A DNA stretch of 64,000 nt from Toxorhynchites rutilus septentrionalis (lineage: Eukaryota > Arthropoda > Insecta > Diptera > Culicidae): contig NC_073746.1 of assembly GCF_029784135.1 (NCBI RefSeq), positions 253,150,494 through 253,214,493 on the forward strand, read 5' to 3'. Shown in pieces: positions 11,879 through 24,934 of the stretch (position 1 is the stretch's first letter; each line of letters begins with the position of its first letter). The translations under genes and the position numbers were made by a program. Under the pieces are notes generated by a model. That model did no database searches and had not been told where the DNA came from. It saw only the letters and a list, made by a program, of their open reading frames with translations.

Positions 11879-13281
11879 TTGAGATAAATATTGACGACTT
11901 TCATTAACACGTTCGTCGCCCAAAGCGACATTTCTGAGTTTCTTGCGAGGCACAATTTGCAGATAAATTATTGAATAAAGATCAAACTTAGTTTTTAGAC
12001 TACTTTCACATGTTCTAGCAATATTTTATTTAATTTGAAGACGAATTGACAACAATAACACATGCAAAAGTCATATTTTGTGGGTTTCGCAAAAAACGGC
12101 AGTACAAATCATCCGTACTATAAACTACTAAAAAGTATAGTATAAACACTATAATAATATGGTTATAATTTTATTATTTTTCTACATATCCTATAGTTAC
12201 ACTTAGGTGATTATTCTATAGAATTCCTTTTCTATAGAATTATATTAGAAGTATCAGACCACATGTGGGTGACGGGGCGACTAAAATGTTAATGTAGTCC
12301 GATATGAAGATCATCATGAAAAACGGAAGCAGAGTCTATAATAAATTGATGCAACGGAAATTCGTTTCACGGAATGTTTTTACCTGTAATATTGAAGATC
12401 ATGACTCTGATTTTCAGCATTGCCACTTGTACCAGGTCGCCCACTTCGAGTCGCCCACACGGCTTGATAACAAAATTCCCCTTTTTATTTGGTTGACTCT
12501 CGTAAACGGCGTTCCAAAAACAATTCAATATTTCAAAAAACGAACTCAAGCTCATGAACGGGCAGAAATTTTGGACAGAATCTAATACAAAGGGACGTAG
12601 AAGTTTTACGCATATCGAAAACATTTAGTGGGTAAATTATATTCTGTTGGCACATCCTATCAGTAGTGTGATGTTATGATTTTTATTTCGGACGTACTCT
12701 TAAGACATGTGTCATCCAAATACATCGAGCTTCATATATACACCGAAAAAAAATTTACTTCTCGAACGTCGCAGGAGATGCACAACAGGCGATATACGAA
12801 TGTGTGCTATATTCAACGAAAAACTTACCACTTGAAGAAAATCATCGATGCTTTTGCAGCTATTCAACCGAAAAACAAGAATAACAGCGAAGGACGTTTT
12901 CAATTGGAATTCCCCCGAAGAACCTGCTTTTATTAGGAGAGAGATTTCTCAGAAACATTGCCGACATTAGCGCTGTGTCTGAAATTGTTTCTAACGATCG
13001 ATGTAGGGGAAATGAGGTTAAGCTCCTTAACAACCAGCGTTGCCAATGTTCCAGTTTAAACTGGATTCTTCCAGAGAATCCTCTAAAACCCATATTCCCG
13101 GCGATATGTTCCGTTATCAATCGCGCGTACTCTGTATCGAACATCAATCGCGACAGAGGAGAGTTATCTTCCTTTAGATAATAGCCACGAACAACAACTT
13201 GCAGCCGTTCTCCTTAAGGGCTTTGGATACTCTGCTCTGAAAATAAATACGAGATATTTTATTTTTCAAAATAAAACCATA
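11879..13281. other. Intron 1, no recognised feature
   Basis: No recognisable element. Short tandem-like strings (tctatagaatt twice near 12220-12240) and several chance frames under 100 codons occur here. Confidence 0.4.
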
Positions 13282-13575
13282 TTTCTAGAGGTTCTACAAG
13301 AAACGATCCTCAAATATTGTTTTACAGTAATGTTCGGGTGGTGGGAAACGTTATTTTGATCTGCTCGAATGGGTAATTAAAAGTTTATTTCGCTATTTTA
13401 TGAGCTACATACGCTTCAAAGGACTATTTCTTAAGAATTGGAATAAGTAAAAAAAATGATTTTAGATAAATCAAAGCCGAAATTCTTAAAATAAAACGAT
13501 TTCACAGGATCCAGTTTTCTTCCAGTTTTTTTTAGATCAATCTTCCAGTTTTTTGAAAAATATTATTGGCAACCC
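13282..13575 (+). repeat. Dispersed repeat in intron 1, inverted partner in last intron
   Basis: About 290 bases are similar, in reverse complement, to 27432-27187. Shared strings include caaatattgttt(t/c)acagtaatgtt, ggtgggaaacgtt, tcttaaaataaaacgattt and ttttttgaaaaa. The two copies lie in opposite orientation on either side of kinase exons 2-4. The family is unknown and it is non-coding. Confidence 0.65.
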
Positions 13576-14345
<770 letters not shown>

Positions 14346-14348
14346 TAA

Positions 14349-14627
<279 letters not shown>

Positions 14628-14732
14628 TAGAAAATAGTGATAATCAGAGTTATACGACTAAAAAGAATAGTGAGATTTTTTTTTACTTTCTCTTGTCAAA
14701 TTGATTGCTTATCATTATTTTTATGTTTACAG

Positions 14733-15441
14733 TTCACTATCAACGTATAATCCACGGAGATTTGAAGCCAGCCAATCTGCTGCTGTCGGATTCGGGGAGC
14801 GTGAAGGTGGCCGATTTGGGAGTGTGCAATGAATTTCTCGGCGAGGACGCTGCTATGAACAACGGTTCGACCGCAGGTACACCGGCCTTCAGGTCGCCCG
14901 AGACGCTCCTCCCCGGCCAGCATGTTTACAATGGAAAAGCGGCCGACATTTGGGCACTCGGAGCCACCCTATATTCCCTAGTCCATGGAAAAGTTCCTTT
15001 TATTGCCACTTCAGTTCCTGGTGTGTATGAGAAGATAAAGAATGACCCACTGCAATTTCCTCCCACGAGTCCAATCAGTCCGGAGCTGCGGGATCTAATC
15101 GAAACCATGCTCGATAAAGATCCCCAACTTCGAATCACGCTTCCGCAGATCAAGGAGCACTGTTGGGTCACCAAGTTTGGCACGCAACCGCTCCCCAGCG
15201 AAGAGGAAAACTGTCGACTGGTGCAAATCAACGACGAAGATATGACCACGGTGGTGAAAAGTATACCAAAGTTAGACACGCTCATCCTGATAAAGACAAT
15301 GCTGAAGAAACACTCATTTCAAAATCCTTTCTTAAGAGGTATTTCCGGCAGAGCTCCACAGCTCGGAGGCTCACGAATAGAAAGATTCGGCCGATCTGGC
15401 CGATCTAACTCGGCACCAGGAGATTATCACACATCCGAAAG
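14733..15441 (+). CDS. CaMKK: CaMKK-like kinase, coding exon 4 (catalytic and regulatory core)
   Basis: This encodes most of the C-lobe and the regulatory tail, residues 557-793. The catalytic loop is HGDLKPANLLL, with Gly in place of the HRD Arg (D566). The Mg-binding motif is DLG in place of DFG (584-586). The activation segment ends GTPAFRSPE (T606), followed by AADIWALGATLYSLVHG, with RITLPQIKEHCWVT at the end of the kinase fold. The tail VVKSIPKLDTLILIKTMLKK then HSFQNPF matches the CaMKK autoinhibitory/calmodulin-binding segment, and SNSAPG near the end recalls the conserved SAPG motif. The acceptor is tgtttacag; the donor is AAAG|gtaaat, phase 2. Confidence 0.95.
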
Positions 15442-16582
15442 GTAAATATGTGCATTGTATTGTTATGTATTGTTACATTGTTGACGTAGGGCTATGCAAT
15501 TATTTTATTTAGTTCGCTTGTTTATCACTCCGGATATTATTTAAGAATGCTTCTAAATTTTAGCAATAATTCTTTAGTATATTGTTTTGTGGCCCTGAAA
15601 AGGTTCAATTGTGGATGCAGTTGAAAATGGTTCGCCTCGCCAGAACAATACACAAGCTGATCATATGTCGCATTTTTTCTTTATGTCAATGAATTGCTTT
15701 GAGTATTTATCGCGAATGCTGTTCCGGTGGCTTTTTTCGCATTTGACACATGCTCGGCCACAAGCGATTATATATTTGTTGCACCAGCACCATTATTCAA
15801 CATTACTTAACTACATCAATCTATCTTTGGTGAAGTATGGAAACAATAGCAATGGCAATACTTGCTAGTATCAAGTATCAAACTACATGTTGTGTAGTAT
15901 TGCCTTAGAGGAATCGCAACCAGCACCAAACAAGCTTCCAACAGGGCACGCACAAAGGTTCACACACTGGTATATTCCTTTCTCGTTATCTCCCTCCGTT
16001 TTTTATATTATCGCGGCTGAATAAGCTACTCCTTATAGGCGGTACAGGTAGGTAAACGTTACCTGTTTTCTTATTCTACAAAATTACTGAAAGACGTAGT
16101 CCTATCGACGAAGAGTGGCTCGGTTGCTCCGAAACCACAAATCGGTGTTGGCATTCTTACAGTAAGGAAGTAAAAAATAGATTTGGGGGAAAATGTCGCT
16201 TTTTCAATACTTTTAGTAGAACCTTTACTTAGTTTCCGTCCGAACAAGGCTGAGACAAAAAAGCACTTATATGAAAACATTCGTACAAATTATTTCAATG
16301 AAAGTGTTTTCCATCACTTTCTCGAAACTTTTTTTTCATCTTTCTGCCAACTTGACGATACCAAACGATGTCGGTTTCCGAGCAATCCATTCGTCCACTC
16401 ATTCTCGCACTTCTTCAACATTTCGGAAGCATGTGCTACATCTATCTGAACAAGTGGTAATCAGAAAGCCAGTGTCCTAGACGGTTTCCAATGTGTGGTC
16501 TAATTTTACATTGATGGAGAACGATTTTGTGCCTGTTTCTTGTTTTTGCTGGCTATTCCGCAAACGTTCGTTTTTCAATTCG
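15442..16582. other. Last CaMKK intron, proximal part
   Basis: The 13.4 kb last intron starts here. No recognised gene or element in this part. Frames of 85-88 codons (15611-15868, 16183-16449) show no family signature. Confidence 0.4.
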
Positions 16583-17446
16583 TTGAAATTACTTTTCTAG
16601 ACATTGGCAGTTTTAGTTCCATACGGGAACAACAACCGTAGGATAAAACGAACACTGTGGGTAAAACAAACACCCTCTGATTTTTCTAGTTAAAAGCTTT
16701 TTTTGCAAATATTCCGTTGCCCCTGTAAAAAACAAGTTTGCTCGAAAAAACTGATCAGCAAACAGGAAACAGTCCGTGTAAAAATTTCGTTGAAATGACT
16801 TTTCTAGATATTGGCAGTTATAGTTCTGTTCGCGCCACGTGTAGCGAGCGCTTACGTGTTCTGACATGTCAGGACAAATCAGTTGAAAACCTCCATTTTT
16901 CTGCAACACTAATTCATCATCTATCACCCGAAGCAATTGTAATCCATTTCATTCCATCGCATCACCCGTGACGTGCAAGAGCGAGATGAATGAAGTAACA
17001 GCATAACAGCGAACAGCACCCGAGCGAGCCGATCAAAGCCGACAGGACAAACACCGCACCAACTTTCCGACAAATGCAAAAGGAGCGCAGAACAGAACAT
17101 TCATCTTTACCAGTTTTTTCCTCACCATCAACGTGAAAGTGACGTGTATTTAGAGAAATATACAGATAAACTTGGACTCCAAAAAGGTTTTTTCAATTTC
17201 CACAGTGTGCTTAGCCAGAACCATTCCAACCGCAGTTAGCCCGGTTTATGCGCTAACAAGTTCCATACGGGAACAACAACCCGTAGTGCAGTAGGATAAA
17301 ACGGACACTGTGGGTAAAACCAACACCCTCTGATTTTTCTAGTTAAAAGCTTTTATTTTTGCAAATATTCCGTTGCGCCCTGTAAAAAACAAGTTTGCTC
17401 AAAAAAACTGGTCAGCAAACAGGAAACAGTCCGTGTAAAATTTCGC
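16583..17446 (+). repeat. Pair of about 180-base direct repeats with shorter flanking repeats
   Basis: About 175 bases at 16616-16791 (starting ttccatacgggaacaac) recur at 17260-17446 with about 90 percent identity by eye and small indels. A shorter unit (ttgaaattacttttctagac type, 16584-16618) recurs at 16788-16825. The 430 bases between are not repetitive and contain a TGACGTG-rich stretch. The offset of about 645 bases resembles a solo segment between two terminal repeats, or a local duplication. No retroviral-type gene is present. Confidence 0.6.
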
Positions 17447-17639
17447 TAGTGTAACTTAAGTGTTTTGATAGGAAAAAGTTGGAGAATTCTATACTTTTTG
17501 TGAGCCTAAAGCGTAGAGGTGGACTGATATTCAGTAGAAAACAGCCAAAACCAGCGTTGAGCAGGACATGCAGTGGCATCGAGCGGAGCTTTCGCACCCG
17601 AAGCAACACTTGACCACATCCCCGGTGGATGCTCACCCA

Positions 17640-17895
17640 AGCTAGTATCAAAACTCCAGTGTTTACCCGAACCAGGAGCAGAAGGGTGTCCTTCACCTGC
17701 TTGATCTTGAAAACCGTTTATATGAGATCCTGATTACCGACATCCGTCGTCTAGCTTTTGAATTGGCCAAAAACAAAACATGAAACACCCTTTCAATAAG
17801 AAAAAGATAATTGCTGGCTGAGATTTCTAGACCAACCGTTCCGCAAGTCTGAGGCTACATCAGCAGCGAACATTTTTGTATTCTATTAACATTCG
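17640..17895 (+). pseudogene. Pogo/Tigger-like transposase N-terminal fragment
   Basis: On the + strand, VYPNQEQKGVLHLLDLENRL can be read, then YEILITDIRRLAFELAKNK. After a one-base disruption come KHPFNKKKIIAG, a stop, and SEATSA. This matches the tandem helix-turn-helix/CENP-B-type N-terminus of insect pogo/jerky-like transposases, where the pattern LxxxDxRxLAFxLAExN, HPFNxxxxxAGxDW is typical. About 80 codons survive with stops and a frameshift. Confidence 0.6.
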
Positions 17896-18056
17896 AGTTC
17901 TACTCAATAAACAATGAACAGATTCTCTAGAATGGTTCATGTAGAGTTTAAGAGAAGTTCTGTAACGATTTGAAAGCAAAGTTAAATGAGAGGTTCTAGA
18001 AATATGTGGAAATTCTTAGAGTGTTGGTTTTACCCTCACTTATTGGTGATGTCATC

Positions 18057-18067
18057 AAATGCCAAGT
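18057..18067. repeat. Target site duplication, left of I-element copy 1
   Basis: aaatgccaagt here is repeated exactly at 27013-27023, on the other side of copy 1. An 11-base direct duplication is typical of non-LTR retrotransposon insertion. Confidence 0.85.
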
Positions 18068-18416
18068 GGTTTTTTTTTTTATTAATTCGTTTATTTTTAC
18101 AGGCTCAGTAACTTAAGTTTAAAGGAGCCGAATTCTTAAATATAATTTTAAAACTATATATAAACAATTTTCTTACATCTATGGTTAGTAAGGTGGAAAA
18201 CCGATTACTCGCGGTGTATTCGAGTTTAGGAGGGTGACATATTTTTAGGAGAAGGATGGGATATAAGGAAATTGTAACAATGTTGATGAACACTCATTTC
18301 ATAAATCTATTCGTATATCTATAGTTTATTTACATTTCAACTTATTCTACTATTTATAGCAAGGGGACGAATTACCCGCAAAGGAAGGAAAGGAGGGTAT
18401 AAGGATGTAGGGACAA

Positions 18417-20451
18417 TCACACACGAAGATATATAGCTTTAAGGAAAACATATATATGGGACATGTAATCAAGGTCTAACCGAGCCAACACATCTCTCAC
18501 CGGCACATTGGGCTGTCTTCCTCGGGCCCGAAGGGAGTTTTCTAAATTCGATCTGGCGACCAGATACACCTCGCACGACCAAACAACATGCTCGATGTCG
18601 TGATAACCTTGGCCACAAACGCAGAGATTGCTGCTGGCAAGATTGAAACGAAAGAGTAGTGCATCTAACGAACAGTGATTGGATATGAGTCGGCAGAAGG
18701 TGCGAATAAAGTCCCGACTCAAGTCTAGACTTGAACCACGGTTTGAGGCTAACCTTAGCGATAATCGAGTGAAACCACCGGCCCAATTCATCTTCATCCC
18801 ACTTGCGTTGCCAGTTAGCGATGGTATTTTTGCGGACTAAAGAATAAAATTCATTGAAGGCGATTTGACGCTGATAAATATCGCCTTCAATTGCACCTAC
18901 CTTTGCTAATGAGTCAGCCCTCTCATTACCCGGAATTGAGCAATGTGAAGGGACCCAGACAAAGGTAATGACATAACAGCGTCTGGATAAAGCACTCAAA
19001 ATTTCTCGTATTCTCTCAAGGAAGTACGGCGAGTGCTTTTCCGGCCTCACTGAACGGATAGCTTCGACAGAGCTAAGACTATCCGTTACAATGTAATAGT
19101 GTTCAACAGGTCGTGAGGCGACGCTGTCCAGCGCCCAATTCAGCAATATACACTGAGCAAGGATTCTGAAGACTGTGTGAGGTGCTAAAAAATTCGTTGA
19201 ACACTCCAAATCCTGTGGACTCGTTTATAGTGGGCCCATCAGTAAAGTACATATTATCACAATTGATAATACCCCCATACTTTTCATCGAAGATCGTTGG
19301 AGCGATCCTCGATCGTTGGTAATTTGAATATCCATGGATATCTTGCTTTATGGACAGATCAAAATGCACAGAGGAATTGATGTAGTCAGGGAAACAAACA
19401 CGGTTGGGAATATACGAAGAAGGATCAACCTGCATGGAGATGAATTCATGATATGAACTCATGAATCCGGAGTGAAAAGTTAGCTCGATCAGCTGCTCAA
19501 AATTTCCGATCACCAATGGGTTCATGACCTTACACCGGATGAAGAACCGAAGAGATAATAAATTGAAGCGATCTTTTTGTGGGAGTAGGCCTTCCAAAAC
19601 CTCGAGACTCATGGTATGCGTTGAGGGCATACATCCCAACGCGATACGGATACAAAGATACTGAATTCGCTCGAGTTTAATGAGGTGTGTTTTGGCAGCT
19701 GATGGAAAACAGAAACTGCCATACTCCATCACTCCATCATAGTTGTTCGATACAACATTATAAGATCTTCTGGGTGGGCTCCCCACCAGATGCCGGTAAT
19801 TGTACGGAGAAAGTTTATTCTTTGTTGGCATTTTTTACTCAGATACCTAATATGGGCCCCCAAGTACATTTGGAGTCGAACCAGACCCCAAGATACTTGA
19901 ATGACATAGCATGAGTGATCGGTTTACCCAAAAGTTGAAGCTTTTGTTTTGCTGGTCTACGCTTCCTAGAAAAAACCACCATCTCTGTTTTCTCCGTGGA
20001 GAATTCGATCCCAGGTTGCCCAGGTTGAAAAATTGTTCAAAGTATCTTGTAAGGGTCCTTGCAGGTCGGATTCGTTTGATCCTACGACAGACACCACTCC
20101 ATCATCTGCAAGTTGTCTTAGGCTGCAATTTTGTGTAAGGCAATTGTCGATGTCGCTTACATAGAAGTTGTACAAAAGGGGGCTTAAACATGAGCCCTGG
20201 GGGAGGCCCATGTAAGAGACCCGACTTACTGCCGAATCTCCGTGAGAAAAGTTCAAATGTTTCTCACAAAGCAAGTTATATAACATGATATTCAATAGAG
20301 GCGGCAGACCCCGAGAGTGTAATTTGTCCGACAAAACCTCTATTGAAACAGAATCGAAGGCCCCCTTTATGTTCAAAAATACTGAAGCCATTTGTTTTTT
20401 TTCGGCGTAAGCCATTTGAATTTCTGAAGAAAGCAACGCAAGACAATCATT
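18417..20451 (-). pseudogene. I-element copy 1: second RT, RNase H and C-terminal part of ORF2
   Basis: This is the second unit of the internal duplication. It starts LLSSEIQMAYAEKKQMASV with an 8-A tract (20402-20395 on the - strand), the length that keeps the RT frame open. It then reads FLNIKGAFDSVS, GLPQGSCLSPLL and LRQLADDGVVSV (LADD replaces the RT YxDD box). Deletions and frameshifts follow near 19990 and 19730. The RNase H region keeps VPSHCSIPGNERADSLAK with the expected His. A CCHC-type cluster (LCVCGQGYHDIEHVVWSC) ends the protein. A two-base deletion near 18734 breaks the frame again. Confidence 0.85.
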
Positions 20452-21257
20452 CGCCTCACTGAACGGATAGCTTCGACAGAGCTAAGACTTTCCGTTACAA
20501 TGTAATAGTGTTCAACAGGTCGTGAGGCGACGCAGTCCAGCGCCCAATGAATTGCTGCCAATTCAGCAATATACACTGAGCAAGGATTCTGAAGACTGTG
20601 TGAGGTGCCAAAAAATTCGTTGAACACTCCAAATCCTGTGGACTCGTTTATAGTGGACCCATCAGTAAAGTACATATTATCACAATTGATAATACCCCCA
20701 TACTTTTCATCAAAGATCGTTGGAGCGATCCTCGATCGTTGGTAATTTGAATATCCATGGATATCTTGCTTTATGGACAGATCAAAATGCACAGAGGAAT
20801 TGATGTAGTCAGGGAAACAAACACGGTTGGGAATATACGAAGAAGGATCAACCTGCATGGAGATGAATTCATGATATGAACTCATGAATCCGGAGTGAAA
20901 ATTTAGCTCGATCAGCTGCTCAAAATTTCCGATCACCAATGGGTTCATGACCTTACACCGGATGAAGAACCGAAGAGATAATAAATTGAAGCGATCTTTT
21001 TGTGGGAGTAGGCCTTCCAAAACCTCGAGACTCATGGTATGCGTTGAGGGCATACATCCCAACGCGATACGGAGACAAAGATACTGAATTCGCTCGAGTT
21101 TAATGAGGTGTGTTTTGGCAGCTGATTGAAAACAGAAACTGCCATACTCCATCACTCCATCATAGTTGTTCGATACAACATTATAAGATCTTCTGGGTGG
21201 GCTCCCCACCAGGTGCCGGTAATTGTACGGAGAAAGTTTATTCTTTGTTGGCATTTT
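20452..21257 (-). pseudogene. I-element copy 1: RT end and RNase H start, first unit
   Basis: On the - strand this continues ORF2 after the foreign insert. It starts one base out of frame, then runs from VMEYGSFCFQSAAKTHLIK to the RNase H residues YFTDGSTINESTGFG (Asp), YIAELAAIHWALD (Glu) and YIVTESLSSVEAIRSV, where copy 2 has TDSLSS, so the third acidic residue is Glu here. At 20452/20451 the sequence jumps back to the RT region. It is near-identical to 19103-19831 in the second unit. Confidence 0.85.
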
Positions 21258-21567
21258 GACGTAGGATTACGTCTTTCGGGAACATATTGGGGTGCAAATT
21301 GAAAATCGAAAATCGAGCACATCGTGAAAATTGTCCAATTTCAAACGCTTATTGCTCAGTCATTTCATGATGGATTGATAAAATTTTCGCGTCAATCGAT
21401 TTCGGCACTCCATAACAATTCTTTATATTGAAGAAAATAATATATGTCATGAAACTAACTATCTAACATTTTAAAAATCTCAACCCCTTTCCTAACGGAA
21501 ATACCCATTTATGATTGGTCGAAATTGACGACACATGCGGCGGGTTCCTAACAGAGCCATCAAAACC

Positions 21568-21815
21568 GAGCTGCCTGGGGGAATTCGGCATTGCAAATAC
21601 ATAAAAGTAGGGGAAGCTTTTGCACCCACCGAATTGTATTCCCTAACAAAGACATCAGAACCAAGCTGCCTGGGGGAATTGCAAATACATTGCAAATACA
21701 TGAAAGTAGGGGGAACTTTTGTTCCTACCGAAATGTTCCCTTACAGAAACTTCATAACCAAGGTGCCCGGGGGAAATCAGCATTGCAAATATATGCAAGT
21801 CGGGGACATTTTTAT
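21568..21815 (+). repeat. Imperfect tandem repeat, period about 96
   Basis: There are two complete units and one partial unit. Shared core strings are ctgcctggggga, cattgcaaatacat, aaagtaggggga and the ttttg(c/t)(a/t)cc(c/t)accgaa(t/a)tgt-like end. The TGCAAAT within each unit resembles an octamer (POU-type) binding site, which may be chance. Confidence 0.6.
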
Positions 21816-22551
21816 ATTGCAAGTAAGGTGAGTGATACGATTAATTCTAGCAAATAAAATTTAAATTTGGAACTTTAATGTTAGTTGCTTCGTGAAATTT
21901 CATATCACCGATCATGTATTCCGAGAAATTTAGCACAAGTGTAAGTGTATTTGGTAGCAGTTGTGTTAAAAATGACTTGATATATGAAACGATTTATTCA
22001 AATTTTCATAAATAAAAACCATGGTATGTTCCCGCTCGAGAACAGGTCGTTTGGTTTAAGCTGTCTGTTTAGTTGTGTTCATTTTCATCCAAGGAAAGTT
22101 TATACGGCGAGAAAAATTGAAAAAAATGGAGAAATATTAGAAGGAGTTATTGCTCTACATATAGTATTAGGTGTTGTTAGTCCAATTAAAATTCGCATTG
22201 GGTTGAATAAACACTCATAAAGTAAAAATTATAAATGAAAATTGCCTTTTCCATTTCAAATGTTTTCTTTATATTAAAGTAACATGTTTTTACTGATGAG
22301 AAAAACTGATCATTGTATTCGGTATTGATAGCTATCTTATATTAAATTGGTGAGTTTTTTTTCTTTATTTCATCCATACACAGGACGCATCTCGTCTAGG
22401 GACACAGAGGGCGGTTTTCATCATACCTCGCTCCACTTCGGTATCTTTTATCTGATACGCACCATCCAACGACTGTTTATCATCTTTCTGTCATCATCAC
22501 TCGGTAAACACTGGTGGAGTGAACAAACAATACCCAACAACCAAACAAAAC

Positions 22552-22569
22552 GGCCCTTTTCAGGAGGCC
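22552..22569 (+). promoter_or_regulatory. Near-match to histone mRNA 3' stem-loop
   Basis: The sequence GGCCCTTTTCAGGAGGCC, preceded by aaac and followed by accaaa, differs from the animal histone stem-loop consensus (GGCYCTTTTMAGRGCC) only by two extra bases in the 3' arm. The extra bases would still allow a GGCC/GGCC stem. No histone coding region was recognised upstream, so this is at most a relic. Confidence 0.35.
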
Positions 22570-22690
22570 ACCAAATCATTATCAAAGAGTTTAACGATGT
22601 AATTCTTCAAACATATCCAAAATCAACATATAGCCTTACGGAATCCTACGTCCTACTGCGGTCGTGTCTCGGACACAACCCTCCTGTGAC

Positions 22691-24934
22691 TTTTTTACTC
22701 AGATACCTAAGTACATTTGAAGTCGAACCAGACCCCAAGATACTTGAATGACATAGCATGAGTGATCGGTTTACCCAAAAGTTGAAGCTTTTGTTTTGCT
22801 GGTATATGCTTCCTAGAAAAAACCACCATCTCTGTTTTCTCCGTGGAGAATTCGATCCCTAGCCCAATGGCCCAGGTTGAAAAATTGTTCAAAGTATCTT
22901 GTAAGGGTCCTTGCAGGTCGGATTCGTTTGATCCTACGACAGACACCACTCCATCATCTGCAAGTTGTCTTAGGCTGCAATTTTGTGTAAGGCAATTGTC
23001 GATGTCGCTTACATAGAAGTTGTACAAAAGGGGGCTTAAACATGAGCCCTGGGGGAGGCCCATGTAAGAGACCCGACTTACTGCCGAATCTCCGTGAGAA
23101 AAGTTCAAATGTTTCTCACAAAGCAAGTTATATAACATGATATTCAATAGAGGCGGCAGACCCCGAGAGTGTAATTTGTCCGACAAAACCTCTATTGAAA
23201 CAGAATCGAAGGCCCCCTTTATGTTCAAGAATACTGAAGCCATTTGTTTTTTTTTTCGGCATAAGCCATTTGAATTTCTGAAGAAAGCAATGCAAGACAA
23301 TCATTCGTTCCCTTGCCCCTGCGGAACCCATATTGTGTATCTGAGAGTAGGCCATTCGTTTCAACCCATCGATCAAGGCGAAACAAGATCATTTTCTCCA
23401 ACAATTTCCGTATACAAGACAGCATTGCTATTGGGCGGTACGAATTGAAGTCGGACGCGGGTTTTCCGGGTTTTTGAATAGCTATAACTCGTACTTGTCT
23501 CCAATCATCTGGAACAATATTATTCTCCAGAAACCGATTGAATAAATTCAACAAGCGATGTTTCGCCATATCAGGGAGGTCTTCAACAAGTTGAACTTAA
23601 TTCTATCCGATCCCGGAGCAGAATTGTTACATGAAAGCAGAGCAAGAGAGAATTATACCATCGAAAACTCGGAATCAAGATCGCACCTACCTTGTGGTAT
23701 ATCTCGAACAATTTTTTGCACAGGAGCGGAATCAGGACAAACTTTCCGTGCAAAATTAAAAATCCATCGATGTGAATATTCTTCGCTTTCATTCGTTGAA
23801 GAGCGATTTCTCATGTTTCGAGCCACTTTCCATAATTTTTTCATTGACGTTTCTCGTGACAAACCTCCCACGAAATTTCGCCAATAAGCACGTTTTTTTC
23901 CCTTTGATTAAGTTTTTAAATTGATCTTCAAGGGCTAAATACGTTTGAAAATTTTCAGGGGTTCCACGTTTCCGAAAAGCTTTAAATGCATTCGATTTTT
24001 CTACATAAAGCTTGGAACATTGGCTATCCCACCATAGATTGGGAGGCCTTCGGGAAATGGTGGAACCTGGGATGGGTTTCGTTTGAGCGTGAACCGCGCT
24101 GTCATAGATCAAACGAGAGAGGAAGTTATACTCCTCCAATGGAGGTAAACCATCTCTGGAATTGATGGCTAGAGCAATCGCGTCCGCATATTTTTTCCAG
24201 TCAATGTGTCTTGTGAGGTCATATGCCATGTTTATAGATTCAGAATAACTCGACCCAGTGGTGATGGAAATTTTGATTGGCAAATGATCACTACCATTGG
24301 GATCCTGAATTACATTCCACTTGCAATCTAACGATAGTGAATTCGAGCAAAGCGAGAGGTCAAGAGCACTTGGGTTAGCAGGAGGTTTAGGTACACGTGT
24401 TGTTTCCCCAGTGTTCAAAACGTTCATATTGAAGCTGTTACAAAGGTCATATATCAACAATGAACGATTGTCGTCGTACTGTTCCCCCCAGGCAGTTCCG
24501 TGAGAGTTGAAGTCTCCCAAGATCAATCGTGGCTCAGGAAGAAGTGAGCACATGTCATCAAGTTGTTTGCGGCTAACCGCAGCTCTCGGAGGCCAATACA
24601 AGCTGACAATACAGAGGTCTTTGCCTTTGATGTTTGCATGACAAGCAACAGCTTCGATCCCTCCAATAGGTGGAAGGTCAATTCTAAAAAATGAGTGGCA
24701 CTTATTGATCCCAAAAGCACCCCTCCGTATCTATCATCACGGTCCAAGCGTATAATATTAAAATCGTGGAAAGAGATATCATCTCGCGAAGAAAGCCAAG
24801 TTTCGGACAGAGCAAAAACATCACAATTGAAGTTATGAATTAAAAATTTGAATGTTTCCAATTTAGGGATAAGACTACGACAATTCCACTGTAAAACAGT
24901 GATATCTCCGACCTCTCTATTTGAATTAGACATC
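22691..24934 (-). pseudogene. I-element copy 1: ORF2 endonuclease and first half of RT
   Basis: On the - strand this starts MSNSNREVGDITVLQWNCRS at the ORF1/ORF2 overlap. The APE-type endonuclease signatures are LSETWLSS, LILGDFNSHGTAW and GSDHLPIKISI. A frameshift near 24715 breaks the endonuclease. The RT part has NSYRPIAMLSCIRKLLEK, then a 10-A tract at 23256-23247 that shifts frame as in copy 2, then FLNIKGAFDSVS, GLPQGSCLSP and LADDG, up to FKYLGVWFDFKCT, where an 11-base deletion and the foreign insert follow. Confidence 0.85.

Larger units (their letters stand above)
21258..22690. mobile_element. 1433-base foreign insertion inside I-element copy 1
   Basis: This interrupts ggcatttt|ttactcag of the retrotransposon. 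Copy 2 and the second unit have an unbroken T6, while here T4 lies on the left and T6 on the right, consistent with a short T-rich duplication. The left end is gacgtaggattacgtc, itself a hairpin. The string gacgtaggatt recurs inverted near the right end (about 22645-22655), followed by a small hairpin (ggtcgtgtc/gacacaacc). Three imperfect units of about 96 bases start near 21568, 21664 and 21761, each with ctgcctggggga and attgcaaata. A histone-type 3' stem-loop-like sequence lies at 22552. No long frame of known family is present. Origin is uncertain: a mobile element that captured histone-cluster DNA, or a fragment of such a cluster. Confidence 0.6.

Noticed and set aside
16583..17446. LTR retrotransposon with 180-base LTRs
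   Set aside because: No primer-binding site, polypurine tract or gag/pol sequence lies between the repeats.
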